This document shows, one piece after another, positions 58,608 through 64,000 of a DNA stretch of 64,000 bases (position 1 is the stretch's first letter; each line of letters opens with the position of its first letter). The translations under genes and the position numbers were made by a program. The stretch comes from a virus. The DNA is taken from IMG/VR virus record IMGVR_UViG_3300047557_002769, positions 1 to 64,000 of that record; one strand, written 5' to 3'. The notes beneath the pieces were generated by a model that did no database searches, was not told the DNA's origin, and worked only from the letters and a program-made list of their open reading frames with translations.

Positions 58608-59593
58608 GCTTTACCCCAGACATCATCCCAGCTACCAGACAAGGCACCCTTAGCATAGTCCGTTGCGCGGTTCTCAAAGAAGTTGGTATGCGTTGGTGCA
58701 TTGATCATTTCTTCAACCCAGGGGAGCGGATTTTTCTTAACCTTCATAATTCCCTTAAGGCCCATGCTGAGAAGGCGACGATCAGCAATATAGCGGATAT
58801 ACTGTTTAACGTCACCACTGTCCAGATTAGCCATAGGACCCATAGCAAATGCCAGGTCAATAAACCGATCTTCGAGTTCCACCATTTTTTCAGCAATTGT
58901 ATACAGCTTTGCTTTAAGCTCATCGTTCCAGATCTCCGGATTTTCTTTTATATATTCCTTAAAGAGCTTAATCATATTTTCTGTATGCTGAGTCTCATCA
59001 ACGATAGACCAGGTAATGATCTGCCCCATACCTTTCATTTTACCATGACGAGGAAAGTTAAGCAGCATGATAAAGGAGCTAAACAACTGCATACCTTCGG
59101 TAAAGGCAGAAAACACAGCGATATGAGTAGCAGTAGACTCAATAGTTCCATTCTTACTAGAAACTTCTAGTACATAGTCATGCTTGTCTTTCATCTCCTG
59201 ATATTCTAGAAACTCGCTATAGGTAGTCTCGGGCATACCTAGCGTTTCAATAAGATGAGAGTAGGCGGCAATATGAAGCGCTTCACGAGCAGCAAAGCCC
59301 AGTAGCATCATACGTACTTCTGGCTGAGGAAAATAAGGTAGATAGTTCTTTACATATCCCCCGGCTACGTCAATATCACCCTGAGTAAAGAAACGGAAGA
59401 TATGGGTTAGGAACTTCTTTTCATTTTCAGCTAGCTTCTTCCAATCTTTTACATCTTCTACCATTGGAACTTCGGTATGAAGCCAATGACTTTGTTCGTG
59501 CTTTAACCAGGCGTCGTATGCCCAGGGGTATTGAAACGGTTTAAAGTAGCTACGCTCGTCCATAAGCGTAAGAGAATTAGCTTTTTTGATCAT
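58604..59593 (-). CDS. nrdB: Ribonucleotide reductase beta subunit, class Ia (329 aa)
   Basis: Makes the tyrosyl radical for NrdA. Di-iron ligands by alignment to E. coli NrdB: D73 (FTQGDIDV), E104 and H107 (REALHIAAY), E166 (FTEGMQLF), E200 and H203 (VDETQHTEN); the radical Tyr is Y111. All are present, so it is a standard Fe/Tyr enzyme. Start 59593 overlaps the thioredoxin stop as ATGA; an ATG 12 bases upstream is in frame. The C-terminus SWDDVWGKA would contact NrdA. Confidence 0.93.
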   Translation of the reverse strand: MIKKANSLTLMDERSYFKPFQYPWAYDAWLKHEQSHWLHTEVPMVEDVKDWKKLAENEKKFLTHIFRFFTQGDIDVAGGYVKNYLPYFPQPEVRMMLLGFAAREALHIAAYSHLIETLGMPETTYSEFLEYQEMKDKHDYVLEVSSKNGTIESTATHIAVFSAFTEGMQLFSSFIMLLNFPRHGKMKGMGQIITWSIVDETQHTENMIKLFKEYIKENPEIWNDELKAKLYTIAEKMVELEDRFIDLAFAMGPMANLDSGDVKQYIRYIADRRLLSMGLKGIMKVKKNPLPWVEEMINAPTHTNFFENRATDYAKGALSGSWDDVWGKA

Positions 59594-59832
59594 TGGCTTA
59601 CCCATTGTTGAAGAACGGTTGATGTTACAGCTCCAGAAATACGTTTAATTTCAGTATTACCTTCTAACAAAACCATAGTAGGAACTGAACGAATACCGAA
59701 GTCCTGAGCAATTTCAGGGTTTACATCAATATCAACAATCTCAATAGGAATGTTTAAGTTTGTATTTTCAATAGTTTTAGCAAGTGCTTTACAAGGCTGG
59801 CACCAGTCAGCAGTGAATCTAATAATTCTCAT
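59590..59832 (-). CDS. Thioredoxin-like reductant (80 aa)
   Basis: Short thioredoxin fold with active site W-C-Q-P-C-K (RFTADWCQPCKALAKTIE) and cis-Pro RSVPTMVLLEG. At 80 residues it is close to the mini-thioredoxins/NrdH size. Placed between nrdA and nrdB, so it likely re-reduces the NrdA C-terminal CxxC. The ATG at 59832 is 2 bases after the nrdA stop and follows GAAGG; the frame extends 24 bases upstream without a site. Confidence 0.88.
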   Translation of the reverse strand: MRIIRFTADWCQPCKALAKTIENTNLNIPIEIVDIDVNPEIAQDFGIRSVPTMVLLEGNTEIKRISGAVTSTVLQQWVSQ

Positions 59833-59834
59833 TT

Positions 59835-61661
59835 TTAACCTTCGCATGCGAGACACGTATCGCCTTCGATGATGGCTTTCATGTCGAGTTCTTTGATAGC
59901 TGCTCTTTCTACTTTCCTAGCAACCTTGTCTGCTTTTCCAATCTTCTCTGAACGGCAATAGTAAAGTGTCTTAAGGCCTTGTTTCCAAGCCATAAAATGT
60001 ACTGCGTGCAAGTACTTCACATTGACATCAGGTCTAAAGAACAAATTCAGCGATTGCGCTTGATCGATATACGGTTGACGATCAGCAGCGTGCTCGACAA
60101 CCCAGCGCTGATCGATTTCCATAGAGGTCTTAAAGACGTCTTTGTTCCAATCGTCCATCCAGTCCAGATGTTGAACTGATCCATCGTTAGCAATAATAGA
60201 ACGCCATACGTCATCTGCCCACCCCTCAGGGTGTGATTCGGCTTCTTTCTGAATGATAGCGTCTAAGTAGCGATTTTTATTTAGGTGAGCCCCGGAAAGA
60301 GTGTCTTGACGATAGGCATTAGCGCGATAAGGCTCAATACTAGGGCTAGTATTACCCATAATAATTGAACTACTAGCATTAGGAGCAACAGCCATAACGT
60401 GACTGAATCGTCTACCGGTCCCTGCAGCGTCGGGAGCCTCACCTCTAATCTTTCCAAGAGCGAGGTTAGCATGATCTAACTCAGTCTTTATGTGTTTAAA
60501 GATTTGTAAATTTCTTGACTTCGCGAGGGCAGACTCAAAAGGAACATTATTCCGTTGGAGATAGGCATGATAACCAAGAGCACCCACGCCAATAGAACGC
60601 TCGCGCCCAGCGGAAAACTTAGCCCTTGAGATAGTGTCAGGAGCATTATCAATAAAGTACTGAAGTACGTTATCAAGCATCTCTGCAACGTCCCGCAAAA
60701 ATAATTTATTAGATTTCCAATCATCAAAGTACTCCAGGTTAACAGAAGACAAACAACATACAGCCGTTCTATCTTTATCAGTAGGCAGAATAATCTCACT
60801 GCAAAGATTAGATTGCTTGATTGACAGACCTAGCTTCTTTTGAAACTCAGGCATGCTACGATTACTAGTATCAATAAAGTGAAGATAAGGCTCACCTGTC
60901 TGCATTCTCAGATCGAGTACTCGCTGCCAAAGATCTCTAGCTGATACCACCTCACGTACCTCTCCGTTATGCGGGTCGATAAGAGGCCAGGAATCGTCTG
61001 CATGAGCATCAATCATACATCTCTCAATAATCTCCATAAAGCTATCAGGAATATTAATTCCATGATGTAGATTAAGAGCACGCATATTAGGGTCACCCGT
61101 CGGCTTTCTCATTTCAAGAAAGATGAGAATGTCAGGATGAGAAATATCAAGATATGCAGCGTAACTACCGCGACGAGTCCTGCCTTGTCGATAAGCGAGC
61201 GATGACGCGTCATACGTACGAAGATGCGGCATGACTCCAACCGATTTGTCATCCGATGCACGAATACCAATACCAAGTCCAACACCACCACCTAGCATTG
61301 ATAGCCAGTTAACTTCAGAAAGTGTATCTACCAGACCTTCAGCCGAGTCGTCAAGATAAGGTAGGAAGCAGCTAATAGGCAACCCACGCGACGAACGACC
61401 AAATGACAAAATAGGTGTGGAATATGATAACCAATGTTTACTGGCATATTCATATAGTCGCTGGGCGTGCTCCTCATCTGTACTGAATGCAGCTGAAACG
61501 TATGCCAGTCTTTCTTGAGGCGACGTTTCATCTTCCCTCATATAACTTTCTTTTAAGCGCTTGATACCCAGCTCATCGAATAAAGAATCGCGAGACGGGT
61601 CGATAAAAATAGTTCTATTTTTTTCAGCGAAATTTATAGCAATACCATGTCTAGTGGTCAT
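59835..61661 (-). CDS. nrdA: Ribonucleotide reductase alpha subunit (608 aa)
   Basis: Converts NDPs to dNDPs. Catalytic residues: GLPISCFLPYL (redox Cys), SIKQSNLCSEIILPTD (N-x-C-x-E), AVCCLSSVNLEY (second redox Cys), KTLYYCRS (Tyr pair) and C-terminal D-T-C603-L-A-C606-E-G. The N-terminus begins directly with the catalytic part and lacks the ATP-cone of E. coli NrdA (761 aa), so activity should escape dATP shut-off. Followed within 2 bases by thioredoxin and nrdB. Confidence 0.93.
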   Translation of the reverse strand: MTTRHGIAINFAEKNRTIFIDPSRDSLFDELGIKRLKESYMREDETSPQERLAYVSAAFSTDEEHAQRLYEYASKHWLSYSTPILSFGRSSRGLPISCFLPYLDDSAEGLVDTLSEVNWLSMLGGGVGLGIGIRASDDKSVGVMPHLRTYDASSLAYRQGRTRRGSYAAYLDISHPDILIFLEMRKPTGDPNMRALNLHHGINIPDSFMEIIERCMIDAHADDSWPLIDPHNGEVREVVSARDLWQRVLDLRMQTGEPYLHFIDTSNRSMPEFQKKLGLSIKQSNLCSEIILPTDKDRTAVCCLSSVNLEYFDDWKSNKLFLRDVAEMLDNVLQYFIDNAPDTISRAKFSAGRERSIGVGALGYHAYLQRNNVPFESALAKSRNLQIFKHIKTELDHANLALGKIRGEAPDAAGTGRRFSHVMAVAPNASSSIIMGNTSPSIEPYRANAYRQDTLSGAHLNKNRYLDAIIQKEAESHPEGWADDVWRSIIANDGSVQHLDWMDDWNKDVFKTSMEIDQRWVVEHAADRQPYIDQAQSLNLFFRPDVNVKYLHAVHFMAWKQGLKTLYYCRSEKIGKADKVARKVERAAIKELDMKAIIEGDTCLACEG

Positions 61662-61680
61662 AATTGTACTCTCGATTTTT

Positions 61681-61950
61681 TTATTTTACTTGATTGAATA
61701 TACTTCTTTGTTCATTATACCACTCAATCCAAAGCTGCACTTTAGCTCTGCATTGATGGTATTGACCATAATTTTGCGTGACTATGCTGATGACGTCGCT
61801 AAGCTTGGTCGTGTCAGCAGGGGTTGATTTTAATTCTGGGCAACTTTCCATGAGCTCTTTTACAGGCTCAGGAAACGTACGCTGAACCGGGACGCTTTGG
61901 CATCCAGCCAGCAATACTAATATTATAGAGGAAAAAAGGATCTTTTTCAC
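61681..61950 (-). CDS. Outer-membrane lipoprotein, o-spanin candidate (89 aa)
   Basis: Lipobox in MKKILFSSIILVLLAGCQSV (L-L-A-G-C16), then a Pro-containing linker and helix to the end (YHQCRAKVQLWIEWYNEQRS). The gene overlaps the membrane/coiled-coil gene upstream by 4 bases. Together they form an Rz/Rz1-like spanin pair that fuses inner and outer membranes at lysis. Sequence similarity to known spanins was not tested. Confidence 0.7.
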   Translation of the reverse strand: MKKILFSSIILVLLAGCQSVPVQRTFPEPVKELMESCPELKSTPADTTKLSDVISIVTQNYGQYHQCRAKVQLWIEWYNEQRSIFNQVK

Positions 61951-62390
61951 TTCTTTTCGGTAACAGCGTTAACTGCTGCAGCATTTAGTAGTTCAATAGC
62001 TTCTGAAGAGACTGTGCATTGTTTATCAATTACTGTTGCTACTTCTTTAATTCTATCTTGAACAACTGTCTGTACTTCTGTTACTACTTTCACCCGATCA
62101 ACATACTTATACTTTACTACTTCATTAACCGTCTTAGCTTTTTGTTCAGCTAATTCAACTTTATGTTCTAAATCCTTTACCTTAGCTTCCCATACTTTTT
62201 GATTGTTATCAGCACCAGCGAAATACGAACCAGCTATTATCGTAACTACACTTAGAACGGCAATCAACTCTTTAAACTGGTTAAATGGTGTAATGTACGG
62301 TATTAAAAGCGTTGAGACGATCAACCCCAAAACACCTGCAACCATTAAAAAATAAAAAACCCAGACGGGTAAAAGATCTAGAACAAACAT
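61947..62390 (-). CDS. Inner-membrane coiled-coil protein, i-spanin candidate (147 aa)
   Basis: Two hydrophobic helices at the N-terminus (LPVWVFYFLMVAGVLGLIVS, about 7-30, and IAVLSVVTIIAGSYFAGA, 43-60), then a long charged coiled coil to residue 130 (EAKVKDLEHKVELAEQKAKT). Paired with a lipoprotein gene. T4 has pseT.3/pseT.2 spanins. A late motif AATAAATA is 7 bases upstream, fitting a lysis gene. Two membrane helices rather than one is unusual for an i-spanin, so this is a candidate. Confidence 0.65.
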   Translation of the reverse strand: MFVLDLLPVWVFYFLMVAGVLGLIVSTLLIPYITPFNQFKELIAVLSVVTIIAGSYFAGADNNQKVWEAKVKDLEHKVELAEQKAKTVNEVVKYKYVDRVKVVTEVQTVVQDRIKEVATVIDKQCTVSSEAIELLNAAAVNAVTEKK

Positions 62391-62396
62391 AGTAAG

Positions 62397-63140
62397 TTAT
62401 TTATTATCTTGCTCTACGAATTCACTAGCCATTGGGAAAATTTTTGCAATTACTTTAGCGCATTCTTTAGCAATCATAATATGTTCTAACTGTGTGCCGT
62501 TTGCTGCGCGCAATTGTATATAGTGAATCCAGGACCTCAAGGTACCGTTCATATACAGTCTAGAAACCGTATTGCCTTCTGGTAGAACGGCGCGAGCTTG
62601 TTCTTTTGCAATACCATGTTCTACTGCCCATGCATATGCGTCCTTGGCTTTAAGAATAATACTGCGTTGTAGATTCTCCCACTGATATGCAATCTGTCTT
62701 TGCCTATCGTCATTAATATCTAGCGCAATACTATTCTGTCTATTTTTGGTATCCTGAAGTCTTGCCTCACGAATAAGAAAATCTAGATCTTGAGTAGGAT
62801 CGGCATATCGCTGACTAAACTCCTGAAAAGAGAATGACCGGTGGCGAAGGATCTGACGAGCAATATCACGGGTAGTGGTGATCTCTAAACACACTGAGAC
62901 CATTTCAAGAGGTGACCAATGTTGATGTTTGATCAGATATCGAATAAGTTTTTCAGATGTTTCTTTATTCATCTGATTAGATGGGTTTGAGACACGAGCA
63001 CAAAATGCAACCAGCTCCTGCATGTTATCCATGTCAGGTGCTACGGGCTGAGAATAAGAAATAAGCTTTACATGTCTAACTTCATCAATCATACGTGATG
63101 CCCACATTTCCTCATTTTCTAAAACTTCAATTTTTTCCAT
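62397..63140 (-). CDS. thyX: FAD-dependent thymidylate synthase ThyX (247 aa)
   Basis: Makes dTMP from dUMP using FAD and folate. The diagnostic motif R-H-R-x-x-S-x-x-x-x-S-x-R is at 99-111 (RHRSFSFQEFSQRY). FCARVSNPSNQ, HQHWSPLEMVSVCLEITTTR and ARAVLPEGNTVSRLYMNGTL with SWIHYIQLRAANGTQLEH are standard ThyX segments. Acts after the dCMP deaminase. T4 has ThyA-type td instead. AGGAAT ribosome binding site. Confidence 0.95.
   Translation of the reverse strand: MEKIEVLENEEMWASRMIDEVRHVKLISYSQPVAPDMDNMQELVAFCARVSNPSNQMNKETSEKLIRYLIKHQHWSPLEMVSVCLEITTTRDIARQILRHRSFSFQEFSQRYADPTQDLDFLIREARLQDTKNRQNSIALDINDDRQRQIAYQWENLQRSIILKAKDAYAWAVEHGIAKEQARAVLPEGNTVSRLYMNGTLRSWIHYIQLRAANGTQLEHIMIAKECAKVIAKIFPMASEFVEQDNK
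62398..62405 (-). promoter_or_regulatory. Late promoter motif AATAAATA before the spanin pair
   Basis: Minus-strand AATAAATA overlapping the ThyX stop codon, 7 bases before the i-spanin ATG (62390); no Shine-Dalgarno in the spacer ACTTACT. Late expression of lysis genes is expected. Confidence 0.45.
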
Positions 63141-63141
63141 A

Positions 63142-63396
63142 TTATTCCTGCCAGATTTTATCTTGATAAAATTTCTTTTCTTGAATGGTTAGTTCCTTAA
63201 AAAGTTTTCTCGGATTGCCACACATAGGGCATTTAGGAATACCGCAGTTCATTGCAGCATGGTCCTGTAACCTATGCTTGTCACTCTGTTTGATTTCTAC
63301 ACCATGAGCTTTAGCGATTTTAGTTTGCTTTTTGATGTAGTTTTCTTTCTGCAGCATGCGCTTAGAGTGCTGAATTTTTTCATGTTCACTGCTCAT
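63142..63396 (-). CDS. Small zinc-binding-type protein (84 aa)
   Basis: Basic helical N-terminus (IQHSKRMLQKENYIKKQTKI) and a C-terminal knuckle MNCGIPKCPMCGNPRKLFKE with C-G-x-P-x-C-P-x-C-G spacing that fits a zinc site. This MNCG-x-x-x-C-x-M-C-G-N-P-R-K motif recurs in T4-like phages. The ATG directly follows the primase stop (TAAATG). Function unknown. Confidence 0.65.
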   Translation of the reverse strand: MSSEHEKIQHSKRMLQKENYIKKQTKIAKAHGVEIKQSDKHRLQDHAAMNCGIPKCPMCGNPRKLFKELTIQEKKFYQDKIWQE

Positions 63397-64000
63397 TTAA
63401 CACCTCTTCCATGCGATAAACCTAGCTTTAGCAGCCAGATCTTTATAGGTATTTTTTAATATGATATTATTAACGTCAATACCTGCTTGCACCATCTCAT
63501 TAATATCTTTTTGCGAGATATTCTGAGGCCATATAACAACATTGAATCCTTGATCAATACATCTTTCAAGAATACCGCATACCTCTTTGTTACGCGGCTG
63601 GTTATCAATTATTAGTACAAGCTTTGCTTTATCTAAACCTAAGGTATCAATTTTCGCAAATGTTGTACCAGCAACTGCTATACCATTATTTAAAAACAGA
63701 CTATCAATAGGACCTTCTACAACATAAATCGGTTTCTTCTTATCTACATCACCAAGACCAAAAATCAGCGGTGTGTTAGATTTAACTTTAACCGTGATGT
63801 ACCTTAATGCTTCACCTCTTAAGGCACGGCACGTAACACCAGCCAGTTGATCTTTGTCATCATAAAACGGAATAACTAATCTAGGTTCCTCACCCTTAAT
63901 TGACTCTTTACAGTCTTCGTTAAGCTGTACAATATCTTTTATATTCTGTATATAGTACAGCCGATTAAATTTTTCACGTGGAATCTGCCGAGAAAGACAA
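63397..64000 (-). CDS. 61: DNA primase gp61, C-terminal part, cut by window edge
   Basis: About 200 residues visible, stop TAA at 63397-63399. Toprim landmarks: KKKPIYVVEGPIDSLFLNNG (V-V-E-G-P-I-D) and GLDKAKLVLIIDNQPRNKEV (I-I-D-N), preceded by EEPRLVIPFYDDKDQLAGVT. This matches T4 gp61-type primase, which makes RNA primers with the gp41 helicase. The N-terminus and zinc-binding domain lie beyond the right edge. Confidence 0.85.
   Translation of the reverse strand, partial: CLSRQIPREKFNRLYYIQNIKDIVQLNEDCKESIKGEEPRLVIPFYDDKDQLAGVTCRALRGEALRYITVKVKSNTPLIFGLGDVDKKKPIYVVEGPIDSLFLNNGIAVAGTTFAKIDTLGLDKAKLVLIIDNQPRNKEVCGILERCIDQGFNVVIWPQNISQKDINEMVQAGIDVNNIILKNTYKDLAAKARFIAWKRC

Overview
The window is part of the genome of a T4-like contractile-tailed phage (myovirus). 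The baseplate, neck, replication and late-transcription genes are recognisable T4 homologues. Their sequence style, the small accessory genes and the long repetitive fibre-like proteins resemble the marine T4-like phages (cyanophage/pelagiphage type). The DNA is AT-rich and no photosynthesis genes are present. A circularly permuted tmRNA of the two-piece type, known from alphaproteobacteria and some cyanobacteria, points to such a host; with no photosystem genes in view, a marine alphaproteobacterium is the better guess. This host call is inference. Both window ends cut a gene: gp13 on the left and the gp61 primase on the right.

Layout. 1-9.9 kb (minus strand): the start of neck protein gp13, a Tyr-Thr-Gly repeat protein, two long fibre-like proteins and small fibre-associated proteins. 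9.9-14.9 kb: an accessory island of two 2OG-Fe(II) oxygenase-like proteins, three glycosyltransferase-like proteins, a radical SAM/SPASM enzyme and a methyltransferase. It includes the only plus-strand gene of the left 39 kb. 14.9-26.5 kb: a second, larger YTG-repeat protein, a short fibre and a 2001-residue DUF4815-type structural protein. 26.5-39.2 kb: the baseplate operon (gp8-like with inserted repeats, gp6, gp25, a central spike split over two genes with two different wall-degrading domains, gp27-like, gp53, gp48). 39.2-44.6 kb (plus strand, diverging from the baseplate operon at paired late promoters): gp4, an unknown protein, a gp54-like tube initiator, a gp26-like tail chaperone with a probable -1 programmed frameshift, and the tape measure, closed by a strong palindromic terminator.

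44.6-55.7 kb (minus): the T4-syntenic block rnh, dsbA-like, gp33, gp59, gp32 (in transcription order). An insertion between dsbA and gp33 carries phoH, a PD-(D/E)XK nuclease, a secreted protein, a methyltransferase, the permuted tmRNA, a nuclease and lysis genes (SleB-type hydrolase plus a holin candidate). 55.7-64 kb: a membrane/coiled-coil protein, a GIY-YIG nuclease, small zinc-ribbon proteins, a cytidylyltransferase, a cupin, the deoxynucleotide module (dCMP deaminase, NrdB, thioredoxin, NrdA, ThyX), a spanin pair and primase.

Regulation. T4-type late promoter motifs (NATAAATA, four sites being exact or near TATAAATA) lie directly before several structural and lysis genes, matching the presence of gp33 and a DsbA-like protein. 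In one group the motif is only 4-9 bases from the start codon and no Shine-Dalgarno sequence is present. One good sigma70-type promoter lies before the gene at 52482-52835. Five genes too short for usual ORF cut-offs, or needing recoding, were added: 41646-41846, 44593-44757, 46027-46143, 57075-57224 and the tmRNA tag frame.
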